Shown: piece by piece, positions 1 to 10,483 of the stretch
Layout of the letters: each line of letters starts with the position of its first letter
Position numbering within the stretch: the stretch's first letter is position 1
From: Tupaia tana
Lineage: Eukaryota; Chordata; Mammalia; Scandentia; Tupaiidae
Assembly: GCA_026018925.1 (NCBI GenBank)
Contig: JAKSZU010000005.1
Coordinates: 88,284,886-88,348,885, forward strand
Length of the DNA stretch: 64,000 nt
Direction: 5' to 3'
Position numbers and translations under genes: made by a program
Notes under the pieces: generated by a model
Told to the model about the DNA's origin: nothing
The model's input: only the letters and a program-made list of their open reading frames with translations
Database searches by the model: none

Positions 1-884
1 AAGGCCATACAGGAATTTCTTTTAGGAAAAGAGTTAACAACCAAAAGCTGTAGTATCAATAGATTGAAGTGCCCACTGGATCTCAAGGGAGAATGTCATT
101 AACTTCTTCCAATAATTCCTCAGCTTGGCAAGGAATTGAAAACCACTACTCTGGCCTAGCAGAAACTATACCTGGTCTATTAATAAAGAGGCTTATTTGG
201 CTAGGAGACTTTATCTATGGGATTTGGGAGGGAAACTTGAAGATAGGCCAGTTAAGGCTCTCAGTTTGACTAGACATCAAAGCAGTACATACCATTAAAT
301 CACAAATTATATCTAAACTACAGTGCACTTTATGACTGGAGTTCTTTGGAATTCTGATCCCTCCAACTAGCTTACCAAAGCAATTAAAGTTCGGCAAAGT
401 TCTGATTTCTTCTTTGGAGAATCCACACTTTCTGTAGATCTTTAGATAGTGAAGGTAAAAGGTCCTTCTTTCCTAGAGCTCCTACTCTCTTGAAATTTTT
501 AAAAGGTTTTTGAGTGTTTAGGTCACTAATGAATTTTTAAAAATACTTATATTTGTAGTCTACTTAGCCTATCATTCATAGTATGGGAATAATAATTTCT
601 GGTTGCATTCAATAGTATAACTAAAATTATAATTTAGATTTGCCTATTTTATAAAATCCACTAGATGGTCTTCTTGTGTTATGTTCCAGATTTCTATTTC
701 TTTGCATTAATATTATGGCAAAGGAGATGGAGAAAAGCATTAATAGAAATATTTCACATACTTCTAGATGTGTTTGAAACAGTTTAAGACATCACCAGTT
801 TGCAGATCAGGTTAGTGGGTCACTGGTAACGTGCTGTTTGAGTGATGCTGAATCAACATTGAAGATTGCAGCTTTGGTTTCTTA
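1..884. other. Unassigned AT-rich DNA
   Basis: No repeat family, exon or RNA gene could be recognised here. The stretch 60-270 is slightly less AT-rich and has a short open frame of 66 codons. It lacks any recognisable motif, so I do not call it a gene. Confidence 0.5.
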
Positions 885-904
885 GTTTATGTCAAAATTC
901 TCGG

Positions 905-1020
905 TGTGCATACTCATGACCCTAGCTGGTAGGGGACAGTGATCATGGATTGTGATTCTGTTGAGAATGTTTCTCTTTCTCTGTCTCTCTTTTGCTCTGT
1001 CTAGAAATAAAATAAATTAG
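905..1020 (+). mobile_element. Diverged SINE 3' fragment
   Basis: It carries the middle and tail signature of the tRNA-SINE superfamily: a GTGTGCAT-like middle, a 'tttctctgtctctcttttgctctgtct' type pyrimidine run and an A-rich AAATAAAAT tail. The tRNA-like head is missing or unrecognisable, so this is an old 5'-truncated copy. Confidence 0.4.
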
Positions 1021-1051
1021 AAAATAAACTTTAAAAATTAGACATTACCCA

Positions 1052-1227
1052 GGGCCAGCAAGTAGCATGGTGGTGAAGGGCACTGGACTCCAACATGGCT
1101 GACTGTGGTTCAAATCTGGGACCTAGCAGCTTGCTTTCTTACTTTCTCTCTTTCTCTCTCTCTTTCTCTCTCTGTCTCCCCCTTCCTCTCTGGCCAAAAT
1201 ATAAATTAATTAATTTTTTTTAAAAAA
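1052..1227 (+). mobile_element. tRNA-derived SINE, family B (short)
   Basis: The head begins 'gggccagcaagtagcatgg' and has a B-box-like 'GGTTCAAATCT'. It is followed by 'cagcttgctttcttac', a (TC)n run and an AT-rich tail. It lacks the GT-rich middle of family A. It is moderately diverged and a clean TSD is not obvious. Confidence 0.85.
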
Positions 1228-1299
1228 GTACACATTAACAATTACTAATAGTAGGAACTGTGAACAGTTCTATTGAGTGGTGGGATAGGTAGGAGAATG

Positions 1300-1697
1300 T
1301 ATCTTCCCTCTCTAATACATTCACTTCTTAATCCCTGGAACCTTCTAATATGTTACCTTATGTGGCAAAAGAAATATTGATAGTGTGATTGAGGTTTTGG
1401 ATACTGAGAGGTCAAGACTATCATAGATTATGTGGCTGGACACTATACAGGAGTCCACAGAAGCAGAAAATAATTCTCTGCTGGGCTCAGTGAGAAAAGT
1501 GTCTGTCTATGGAAAAAAGTATCATAAATATGCAATATTGCTGACCTTGAAGATATAGGACAAAGTCAAGATAGTTTCCTAGGACCCCCAGAAGGAAACA
1601 CAGCGCAGTCAACAACTTTAATTTAGCTCAGTGAGACTCATGTTGAACATCGATCAAACACACAGAACTGTAAGATAATAAATGTATGTTGATTGAA
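1300..1697 (+). mobile_element. MaLR (MLT1-like) solo LTR remnant
   Basis: The order of motifs follows MLT1-type LTRs as I know them. There is 'taatccctggaacc' with 'tatgttaccttatgtggcaaaag' in the 5' half. 'cccagaaggaaacacagc', 'tagctcagtgagactcatgt' and the 3' motif 'agaactgtaagataataaat' follow, with an AATAAA-type poly(A) signal inside the last. The copy is old and has small gaps. No internal MaLR sequence lies beside it, so it is probably a solo LTR. The subfamily is inferred from memory. Confidence 0.72.
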
Positions 1698-2763
1698 GTA
1701 AAAAAAAAACTTGTGGGAATCTCCTATGGAAGTACAGAACACTCATAAAAGAAATGATGGAAATGTTTATTCATTCCATAGAACTAAAGTGCTAATTATA
1801 GGCAATATAAAATATCAAATCCAGCTTATTTTTAATGTAATAAATAGTCCTACCTTTCACAAACCCTTTGTGAACTTAGTGGAAGAAAGGCTCTATGCTT
1901 TATAAAATTTGCGCCAAAACTTCCCAAATATTGTTGAGTTTAGACATTTTCTTCCTCTTCTGCACTTCTGTATTTTTATGTTGATAACATTTATCACACT
2001 TAATATCTCACTATTCATCAATAAGCCCTTTAAAACATATGTTCTCCTCCACTATGTTAGATTCAAAAGCACCATATGCTATATTTAGAAAACTTTAAAA
2101 TAATGTTGCTTTTATACAGGTAGAAGTTCAGCATTCACAGGATACAATATATTGTAATTACCTGCTCCAAGGCACACGTAAACTTCACAGTCAGACGTAT
2201 CTACAGATCCCTGGACACAATTCCACTTACCGTGATCCCTGGAGTAGGATAAAGCCAGTTCTCCATACAAATACAACTGCCCCTAGAAGTTTGCACATAA
2301 CTTCATTGAATTCAGCTGTCTCTAGAAATTTTTTCAGAACTCAAGGTGGGAAATAAAACATATTCTATTAACTGGTATACCCTGAAAGTCTACATGGCTG
2401 GCACCTTTCCCACGGCAGGCCTTCATTTCATTGCATATACTGAAGTGTCTATTTTCTAAGAGAATTTTTACTTTCTTGAGGCAACACACTGTGAGAGTTC
2501 ATTTTGACAGTGACTAGTTACAAGACAAAAACCTCCTCAAGCACTGTAATCTTATCTTTCAGTGTTTAGCTTACCAAAAATGACACAGTTTATATTCTCA
2601 TTTCTATTTTGCAGCAACGAAAAATAATTTTGTATAAAACTACGTGGGATAACCAGGTCCTTGAGCCTTACAAACTCTTGGCCATAGGTGATCTGAATTG
2701 GAAGGTGAATGTACAATTTGAGGGAAATCTATAAACGTTAAAAAAAAAAAGAAAAAGGAGAAG
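1698..2763. other. Unassigned AT-rich DNA
   Basis: No repeat or gene was recognised. A 64-codon frame at 1711-1905 has no motif and unremarkable composition. Confidence 0.45.
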
Positions 2764-2774
2764 AATATCTGAAG

Positions 2775-3049
2775 GTACCAGCAGATGGCATAACGGTTAT
2801 GTTGCTGGAACTCCCAGACTGTAATCGTCAACCACATTTTGAGCCTAGAACCTGGTGGCTTGAAACTTATGCTAGGCACGTGTGCGTGCATGTCCAAAAT
2901 CCCGAGAGGAGAACAGAGGAGAAGGGATTGTGGCATGGCCATCCCTCTGGGTGGTGATTTCTCATTTTCTGTCTCTGTCTCTCTAGCCACTGAACATTCC
3001 CTATAGCAAAAACCTCTCAAAACAAATAAACAAACAAACCAAAAAGAAT
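2775..3049 (+). mobile_element. tRNA-derived SINE, family A
   Basis: Full-length copy: head 'gtaccagcagatggcataacgg', middle 'cgtgtgcgtgcatgtcc', 'gagaggagaacagaggagaag', pyrimidine run, 'ccctatagcaaaaacctctc' and an AAAC-rich tail. It is flanked by an 11-bp direct repeat, aatatctgaag, at 2764-2774 and 3050-3060, consistent with L1-machinery target-site duplication. A 147-codon frame on the minus strand runs through it by chance. Confidence 0.93.
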
Positions 3050-3174
3050 AATATCTGAAGTATCTGAAAACAATAATACACAATTAGAACTGTATAAGTG
3101 GCAATACAAGTGAGATTTGTTAGTAAAGAAAGGCTACTAAGAATTGCTAAATAATTCTTTAAGCCCCTTTCTTC

Positions 3175-3385
3175 TTTTCTTCCTTCCTTTTTTGCTTTCC
3201 TTCTTTTCTTTCAAGAGAAACCTCGAAACAGATCTCACCATGCCATGATCTTACCCCTGACTTCCCATCCAGCCAGAATTACAGGCACACAGGCACACCT
3301 GGGATCTGAACCTGGTTCTTCCTTGTGGCTCCTGTATCACACAACGGCGCCCTCTTTCCCATGCCACCATGGCTGGCTTGAACAT
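3175..3385 (-). mobile_element. Possible composite SINE, tRNA-like head plus 7SL/Alu-like body
   Basis: Read on the minus strand, a B-box-like 'GGTTCAGATCCC' is followed by 'GTGTGCCTGTAATTCTGGCT', and then by 'GGTGAGATCTGTTTC' before an A/G-rich tail. The second and third motifs resemble Alu/7SL-derived SINEs ('CCTGTAATCCCAGCT', 'GTGAGACCCTGTCTC'). A similar copy lies at 20500-20705. The 7SL relationship is inferred by eye and needs alignment. Confidence 0.5.
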
Positions 3386-3985
3386 TCCTAGATTTTTAAG
3401 TCATGTGAGTTGGAGACAGCTGCAGGTACTCAGCATAGAGCTTGAATATATAAATGTATTTTGCCTTATAAGTGGATTTCTTAGTACATATGATAATAGA
3501 AGAGAGAATTATCCTACGTAAAATTGTCACATAGTGAAATCTGACTAGCTAAAGACAAAGGAAAAATTATGCTCGATATACTTTAAACAACAAAACAACC
3601 AGAATAAAACAAAAAGCTCTGAAATCTCTTTGTATTAAACATCTATTTAGCTATTTACTCAATACTCATGTTAAAGTGCTATTTTTCAAAGATGCTGAAA
3701 AACAAATGATTTTGTCTGGGGAAAAAATCTATTATTTTTCTTCCATATATTAATTTTATACTTAGACGGTATCTAATAAAATGTTCTTTATAAACATATA
3801 CTGATAGTACAGAAAATTACACCATATTAAAATATGTTAGATTTGCATTAGTTTAATAGGACACTTACTTTCCAACAGAGTAGATAGTGATAAGATAGTG
3901 CTACTGAACCTACAGCAGAGTAGTTGTAGTTGAAGGTGGAATCCTATTGTAACTATTCTTGTTTATGCTTGGAATATTGTTTATT
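3386..3985. other. Unassigned AT-rich DNA
   Basis: Plain AT-rich sequence with no repeat or coding signal that I recognise. Confidence 0.45.
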
Positions 3986-4260
3986 TTCTCTATATCACCT
4001 TTTTTTTCCATGCAGAACCCAACACAGGTATCTCTCCCAGGCAGTACTTTCCTACAGGCCGCCCTTCACAGCTTATCTTTGAGAGCACTCAGGGAGCTGC
4101 AGGCCGCCTCTCTCCCAGAACGTTTGACGGAATTACTCCATCCACAGGACACACTGCTATCAGTAGTAGTGTTCTTAAGAAAAGATGTTCCTCTTCACAC
4201 AACTACCGAGTCCTCAAATGCTTCAACAGAATATAAATAGCAGTCTTCCTGAATTTCTAG
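3986..4260 (+). other. Exon-like block of unknown origin
   Basis: A pyrimidine tract followed by 'ccatgcag' at about 4000-4014 resembles a splice acceptor. It leads into about 220 bp that is clearly richer in G+C than its flanks. An open frame of 93 codons (3959-4240) spans it and is leucine/serine-rich after the putative acceptor, but I recognise no domain. The block could be an exon, a pseudogene piece or an old LTR. I do not call a gene. Confidence 0.25.
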
Positions 4261-4670
4261 ACAAGAAAACCAGGAACTTGTCCCTGCTGACCAAATCATT
4301 TGGTTACCAGGAATTTCTTCATTCAAGTTCCTGGATTTTAGTGTCCAGTCCTGTATTTTCTTTTTAGTTTCTTTTCATTTCTTTTATACATTCAATCACT
4401 ATACATCACTTAGCTTGTAAAGTTAATTTTCCAAATGAATATAGTTCACACCAATCCAGTTAGGGTTACTATACATGTAATCATCCACTGATAATTCCTT
4501 TTTGTGAATTATCAGATGTCTTGCCTCTCTATTATTCTCCTTAAGTCTTTCCTGTCTACCTTGTTTTCTATTAGCTTTCTACCTTGCTCCTATTAGCTTA
4601 TTAATTCAGGGGGATACAGGAGGATAGGGATCTGTATGATTGATCTAGATGTATTAAAAACTTCCCTAAG
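4261..4670. other. Unassigned DNA
   Basis: No feature recognised. The sequence is AT-rich with short pyrimidine runs. Confidence 0.4.
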
Positions 4671-4674
4671 AGCC

Positions 4675-4918
4675 AAGCAGTGGTGCTGTGGTAAAACATG
4701 ACACTCTGCAAGGCCGTTGCACATTAAAAAAGGGGAGTGGTTCAAGTCTAAACAACTTTTTTAGTTCACTGAGCACACTTGTGCCCATGATCCAAGGTCA
4801 GTCAGAGACTCAGGTTAGATTTTGGTGTCAAAAACTCTGTTGGAAATGCTGTCACTTCCTCCCAACTCCCATATCACATTTTTAGGTCATGGAAAATGAA
4901 AAATAAATAAATAAAAAC
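4675..4918 (+). mobile_element. Diverged SINE-like copy
   Basis: The head-like 'gagccaagcagtggtgctgtgg', a degenerate B box 'GGTTCAAGTCT', 'cacttgtgcccatgatcc' and an AATAAATAAATAAA tail keep the order of the tRNA-SINE superfamily. The middle is badly diverged. Confidence 0.5.
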
Positions 4919-5499
4919 ATCATTTTCCCTTTAGGGTATATTTGGGGGTCAATACATTCCTCATACCTGCTCTCACATCTGCTTTTATCCTATTTTTCTA
5001 AAATTATTTCATAACTATTTTAACCTTCCATGATGTACCCCAGTCAGCAATGTCCCTAGCCTATGTTCTTCCACTGAAACTGTGAACACATTTAATTTTG
5101 GAGTTTCCATAATGCACTTTTCAAAATATTTATTTCTTACATGTGTGAGAGCAATAAAGAGGAAGAAAAAGCACCCCAGTAGGATCTGGATGCCTCAATG
5201 TACCCTTCTGTCTCAACTGTCCCCAGATTATCAGCACACATTGCCTGGCATACTCAGGGAGGGTTTGGGACATGAGTCTGCAAGTTTCCTATGCTAGCTG
5301 TGTTACTAATGCCCTACCTCACCATTTATTCTTCTGTAATGTATTAATATTGTGTTATAAATATCCCAAGGAAGACATTTTTTTTTTGCCTTGAAGGATG
5401 AGGATGAGTTGAGAATGCCTACTTTAGAAAGGCTGACATGTTTTACTAAAAATAGGTAACAAAAATGAAGTCACAGATACACTAGAAAATCTGGTATGT
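4919..5499. other. Unassigned AT-rich DNA
   Basis: No repeat or gene was identified. A 71-codon frame at 5082-5297 shows nothing recognisable. Confidence 0.4.
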
Positions 5500-5749
5500 G
5501 GCCAATCCCAGAAGTGGTGGTGAACGTAGCTAGATCCTACATGCAGAATGCAAGGTTCAAGTCACCAGAACTGGTGTCTTGAGAAACCTGCCAGGCATGT
5601 GAGTGTGCATGCCCAAAATCCTGACAAGAGGGAGAGGTGGAGGAGAAGTCGCTGCGGTGTGACCATTTCCAGAAAGACAGTGCTTTCTCACTTTTTCTCC
5701 CTATCTCTGGTAGCACATGGACCCTCTGGTAAATTAAAACAAAAAAAAG
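5500..5749 (+). mobile_element. tRNA-derived SINE, family C-like
   Basis: Head 'gccaatcccagaagtggtgg', B-box-like 'GGTTCAAGTCAC', 'ccaggcatgtgagtgtgcatgcc', 'ggtggaggagaag', a pyrimidine run and an AAAC/A tail. It is older and more diverged than the young A copies. The 114-codon minus-strand and 68-codon plus-strand frames overlapping it are by-products of the repeat. Confidence 0.72.
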
Positions 5750-6154
5750 ATTGAAAACAGAAAATCTGATGTGTATAGAAGAAAAGAAATTCTTCAGTAC
5801 TGAAGAAAAAAGAGTGAAAACTGAGTCAAGGGAGGGAAAATAGAAGTATAAAGGGCTAGATTCTTTAGATTTACTTTTCATAGAGCATATAGAAAACTTT
5901 TTCTTAAATAAGGTTGGGAGACAACCACTTAGGAAATTATTTCTTTGATCCTGACAAAAATATCATGATTAAAAGGCTTAATGACTTGAAGATGAAAGCA
6001 AGTAAGTGAAGAAAAGCAGGATGACCAAAGGTCTGAGACATAAAACAAAGTAAAAATTAGGTCATTCATAAGTTTAGAAAAAAGTACTGCCTAGAAAAGC
6101 ACTGGACTCTTTGGCCAATACAACACAACACACATATACAAAGATAATAAAGAT
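5750..6154. other. Unassigned AT-rich DNA
   Basis: No repeat or gene identified. Confidence 0.4.
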
Positions 6155-6316
6155 GGGACCAGCAGGTGGCTAAGGTGTTGGACTCCCACATGGCTGGCCA
6201 TGGTTCAAGTCCTGGACCTGGCAGCTTGCTTTTCTATTTTCCCTCTCTTTCTCTCTCTCTCTCTCGTGAACATACATGCCATATAGCAAATTAATAACAA
6301 TAATAATAATGGTGAT
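6155..6316 (+). mobile_element. tRNA-derived SINE, family B head with A-type end
   Basis: Head 'gggaccagcaggtggctaag', B box 'GGTTCAAGTCCTGG' and 'ggcagcttgctttt' are typical of family B. The end 'gtgaacatacatgccatatagc' resembles the 'GCGAGCGCACGCGCCCTATAGC' end of family A. It may be a gene-conversion or transitional form. The tail is (AAT)n. Confidence 0.8.
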
Positions 6317-6990
6317 GAATAAGTTTAAATAAATGATCCTTTTACAAATAGTGTTAAAATTAACAATAATAATCATATGATAGTTACTGGAAGACAAGAA
6401 TTTGAATTATGTAACTTTTAAAAGAATATATGAAGGGAAATATGAAGTGACAATTATGAAATAAATGAGTGCATTGGAGTGGTTAAATACATAATAACAA
6501 AAATATCTGAAAATTGGCACAGTTATAAAGTTAGTCTACTATTTTTAGAACACTATTTAATTTATACAGGGAAGAGTAAATATTTAAAATATGCAAATGT
6601 AATGTATGCACTATATACATACCAGCTTAGGAAAATTATAAATAGAAATATTAACTATTATGAAGGATGCTGTTTTGATAGTTAACACATTTAGTGCCAT
6701 TTATATATAATTGAAATATAGTCTTATATTTAGCTTTGCATAATCCAGTGACTAAGAAATATTAATGATTAAAACTGGTTAAAAGATTTAAATATGTAGA
6801 TAAAATTTGAACACACAGATTTCAAACCATATTATGAAACAAAAGAAATTAAAATATGCCGTCTTGGTGTAAATCTGTAGAAGTAAATCAACAGATAAAT
6901 TAATATAATTTCATTATAATATATGATAAAGTTAGTAGTATATATTTGTAAAACATGTCAAATAAGGAAATTTCTTATGTTCAACTAAAT
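6317..6990. other. Unassigned very AT-rich DNA
   Basis: No repeat or gene identified; very low G+C. Confidence 0.45.
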
Positions 6991-6992
6991 AA

Positions 6993-7240
6993 TGATTTTT
7001 TTTTTATGCTTTAAGTTTCAATATAGGGCACGAGCTTGCCAGAGAGAGACAGAGGTTGAGAGAAAGAGAGAGATAGCGTTCCCCATGGGGGTTAGGCACA
7101 CTGAGATCTCTTCTCCACTCTCCTCTTGGGATTCTGAGCATGCATACCCCTCTTCCCAACATATTTCTCAAACCGCTGTTGCTGGGACTTGAACCTCACA
7201 GTCAGCAATGTGCAATTCAGTAACTTCAACTGGCTGGCCC
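6993..7240 (-). mobile_element. tRNA-derived SINE, diverged
   Basis: Minus-strand copy. The T-rich start (tail), 'atagggcacgagcttgccagag', 'cttctccactctcctcttggga' and an end 'ctggctggccc' (complement of the GGGCCAGC head) are all present. Confidence 0.8.
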
Positions 7241-7396
7241 TGACTTATTTTAATTCTAAAAGCATTCAATTAACTAAAGAAAAATTAAAAATAATAAGCA
7301 AAATAAGTTTTGAATTTTTTTAACTAGCATAAAAACAAGCTAAAAATATATTTAACAAAAACCATATATATATGTATATATAATATATAATATGTA

Positions 7397-7472
7397 TTGT
7401 GCATCGTTGGAAAACTAATGACCTATTTTTTATTTTTTATGCAAAATGTGTTATGATTTTTCCAACAAAATG
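7397..7472. mobile_element. Palindromic mariner-type MITE (diverged)
   Basis: A 76-bp element with inverted ends: 'GTTGGAAAACTAATGA' on the left and 'TTATGATTTTTCCAAC' on the right. Its centre is 'CCTATTTTTTATTTTTTATGCAAAA'-like. It is flanked by TA dinucleotides. It shares its core with the cleaner copy at 10402-10481. Confidence 0.6.
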
Positions 7473-7641
7473 TATCAGCAGCAAGTATTTATAACCAGGT
7501 AGATAAATATAAAAAAGTAATTAAAGAGAAAAGCATGTCAATTAGTTATATCAAAATATATTTGGGTTATTTATGAAAATATTCAATATGTCACCTAAAA
7601 GGACAATACAGTAAAATTGTGAATTAAGAGTGTACATTATT

Positions 7642-7901
7642 GGGACCAACAGATGGTCTAACGGTTATATCGCTGGACTCCCAGGTAGTTGACCGTGGTT
7701 CAAGTCCTGGACCTGGTGGTTTACAACTTATACTAAGCTTATGTTTGTGCTGCCCAAGATGCCAAGAGGAGAAAGAAGAAGAAGGGTTTGTGGTATGACA
7801 ATCTCCCCACCCCCTGGGGGTTGATTTTTCGCTTTTTGTCTCTCTGTCTCTGTCTCTCTGGCAAGTGCACGAACCCTAAGGCAAAAATCTTTCACTGAAA
7901 A
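7642..7901 (+). mobile_element. tRNA-derived SINE, family A
   Basis: Nearly full-length: head 'gggaccaacagatggtctaacgg', B box 'GGTTCAAGTCCTGG', middle, pyrimidine run and 'cgaaccctaaggcaaaaat'. The 16-bp target duplication aagagtgtacattatt (7626-7641) and aagagtgcacattatt (7902-7917) differ at one base. Confidence 0.93.
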
Positions 7902-8027
7902 AAGAGTGCACATTATTAGAAAGTTTTCCAAAAAATAAAAATACTTTGCAAATATGTGTTGTGTTTTTAAAATATGTTCAATGACAGTTACATATAATTT
8001 AGAAAACTCTTAAAAATATATACTTGT

Positions 8028-8120
8028 GGGACCAGCAGGTGGCGTGGTGGTTAAGGCGCTGGACATTCCCACATGGCCGACCACAGTTCAAGTCCTGGAC
8101 CTGGTGGCTTGCTTTCTCAC

Positions 8121-8171
<51 letters not shown>

Positions 8172-8231
8172 TTGGTCAAATTAAAATAATAAATGGATGA
8201 ATAAATTAAAAAATTAAATAAATAATTCTTT
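8028..8231 (+). mobile_element. tRNA-derived SINE, family B
   Basis: Head 'gggaccagcaggtggcgtgg', B box 'GGTTCAAGTCCTGG' shifted to 'AGTTCAAGTCC', 'ggtggcttgctttctcac', then a (TC)n run of about 45 bp at 8122-8167 and an AAATAAAT tail. The flanking repeat 'aatatatacttgt' appears on both sides, with one extra TA in the right copy. Confidence 0.92.
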
Positions 8232-8233
8232 AA

Positions 8234-9295
8234 AAAAATATATATACTTGTAAATAAGAGATACTTAAGAATTTCATTTAAAAGAGGACTGATTTCATAT
8301 AAAAGTAGTATTTGTAAACTATCAAGCTTTTAATAACATTGATGATTTTTGTATTATTGTACATTATAAATCCATAAAATAATGACTATAAATTATATGC
8401 ATGATATCTAATGACCAAGAATCACAATTGTGTATGTTTTATGAGAACAGTTGCATTTTATTTTGAGAGATAAAAATACATGTCATATTAATTTGGGGAT
8501 ATATAAAACAGTAATTTTTATACACTTAAAGAAAAAAATTATATTCTGAAGGTATAAATTTTTATTTTATATAACAAAATTATTTAAAATAAACATCTTT
8601 ATTTTTACCATTCTGATACTATATGTTTTCTTGATTTTGAGTTGGCCACATATTTTTATTACTTATAAAAAATGTGCTTTTGTGCAAAGTAATTTAAAAT
8701 ATCTATGGTAAAATCAACATAATATTTGCCATAATATTACTGACAGACTCTTCAAACTTGATTGCACAAATAAATCTTATCAATAACTCCAGGAAATGAT
8801 ATTCTGAGATATAAAAGGAATCAGAGTCCTCTCAGAGCACACAGAGATTTTTAATGCCTTTTAAAAATTATCATAACCTTCAGTTTAGTATGAAGCAATT
8901 TGGAATATTTTTCCTGTGTTGATCATTAAGCATTTTTATGTAAGTGATATTTCATGGCATTTAGTGATATACTTCATTCAATTAAAGTTGTAAATGTGCT
9001 TCAATTTTATCTAGGGAGTTGTTTTAGATAGTAACGATATGACTGGGTTAATGTTTTTCCTCCCTTAGACGTTTTTATTTGTCTATGCACTCTATAAGGT
9101 CCTGTTTTTCTCTTTTTTTCTTCTTTGTTCCTGTTTTTATTATTTTCCCCATTTGTTCAAGTAACATTGGATTAATAACAGATGATGGACAGTGGTGACT
9201 CCAGAATTTCTGTATGGGAAAGGATTGAAAAAGTTACTGGACAGGATCAAAGATATTGTTTTGCTGCAGGCTTTCATGAAGCTTACACACATGAA
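8234..9295. other. Unassigned very AT-rich DNA
   Basis: No recognisable feature. Composition is extremely AT-rich up to about 9000. Confidence 0.45.
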
Positions 9296-9303
9296 TAGCC
9301 TCA

Positions 9304-9327
9304 CGTGTGCGTGTGTGCGTGCATGTT

Positions 9328-9358
<31 letters not shown>
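9304..9358. repeat. (GT)n microsatellite
   Basis: An interrupted GTGTGCGTGTGTGCG start leads into a clean (GT)n run of about 26 bp at 9332-9357. Confidence 0.9.
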
Positions 9359-9360
<2 letters not shown>

Positions 9361-9529
9361 AACTTAGATAGTATGCCACCTCTTTTTATTATCTCCCTTA
9401 AATGCACACTTCTCTTAAAAATTGAGTCTTTTTTTCAGTAACTTAGTCACAGAGATAATAGTTTTTAACATTCATTTAGTACTAATTTTTCTTGTATGCC
9501 TGACATCATCTTAGCACAATTATTTATCT

Positions 9530-9680
9530 GACAATAATTATGGAGAACCTACTAGATGTTATGTTCTATTCTAGATACAAGAGAAATATCTGTCTTTTTA
9601 ACTTGGTTACATTTTATGGAATATTATTGAAACATTACACACTGAAAGCAGACTGTAACAGTGTAAGTGATACCAGAGAT
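9530..9680 (-). mobile_element. Possible L2 3'-end remnant
   Basis: 'ttatggagaacctactagatgttatgt' followed by 'tctattctagatac' resembles the complement of the L2 3' end ('TTTATTGAGCACCTACTATGTGCC' then 'TTCTAGG'). It is faint and old. Confidence 0.4.
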
Positions 9681-10109
9681 TATCTAGTTCATGAAAATAA
9701 GTTTAAAATGTCATAGGAAAGATGAGAGAACATTCACTTAACTAATACAAATAGAAAAAGCATATGTAATTCCATCTGATTCATTCATTTTATTCTTACA
9801 TTCATACATACAAAAAAGTCAATCAAAGTGGCAGACCTTTAGAATACAACGATATGTAAGATAGGTGAATGCATTAAAAGTGATAACAATTTCACTTTTT
9901 AGAAGCACTAATTATTGCATAACACAATGCTGAGATCAATGTCTAAGGGGTCCAAAAGAAGAAATAAGTCAGTGTGAAGAGGTAGGTGAAACTGTACAGA
10001 TGAATCTATTGAATTTATTGCACACAGGATTTCTGGAGTTTTTCCAGAAAAAGTCTAATAGTTAGCTGTTATATCATAGCAGAGTTCCAGAGAATGTCTT
10101 GTTATTTTT

Positions 10110-10343
10110 TTTCTTTTCTTTTTAATTGTCTAGAGCCTGTTATATATTCACCGAAGGAAGAGAGAGAAAACTTCCCAATGGAGCATGGTTACCCCACAAT
10201 CCATTCTCCATTGCACAATGCCATTGGAATTTTGGGGTCACACACATATGAATCCAACATATCTTTTCCTGGGGCTGAAACTCAAACCACATAGTCAGTC
10301 ATATGGTATCCATCTCCCTTAATCCTAGGCTATGGGCTGACCC
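10110..10343 (-). mobile_element. tRNA-derived SINE, family C (old)
   Basis: Minus-strand copy with 'ttaattgtctagagcc', 'cccaatggagcatggttaccccacaatcc' and 'ggctgaaactcaaaccacatag', ending 'gggctgaccc'. The head complement is still recognisable. Confidence 0.65.
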
Positions 10344-10401
10344 AATGTCTTATTTTCTTTTCTTATTTAAATTTTGAAGAAGTGCTAAAGAAGCAGAGAT
10401 A

Positions 10402-10481
10402 TTGGGTGTCAGAAAAGTCATGACCTATTTTTTCCATGTTTTTCTATGCAAAAATGAATCATGACTTTTCTGACGACCCAG
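10402..10481. mobile_element. 80-bp palindromic mariner-type MITE
   Basis: Inverted ends: gggtgtcagaaaagtcatga at 10404-10423, and its complement at 10459-10479 with a single inserted base. The core is about 35 bp. TA dinucleotides flank the element at 10400-10401 and 10482-10483, as expected for Tc1/mariner insertion. Size and layout match MADE1-like elements, although the sequence differs from MADE1 as I recall it. A near-perfect RNA hairpin would form if it were transcribed. Confidence 0.85.
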
Positions 10482-10483
10482 TA

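Noticed and set aside
2640-3083. 147-codon open frame on the minus strand
   Set aside because: It runs through the family A SINE and its tail. It has no independent coding features.
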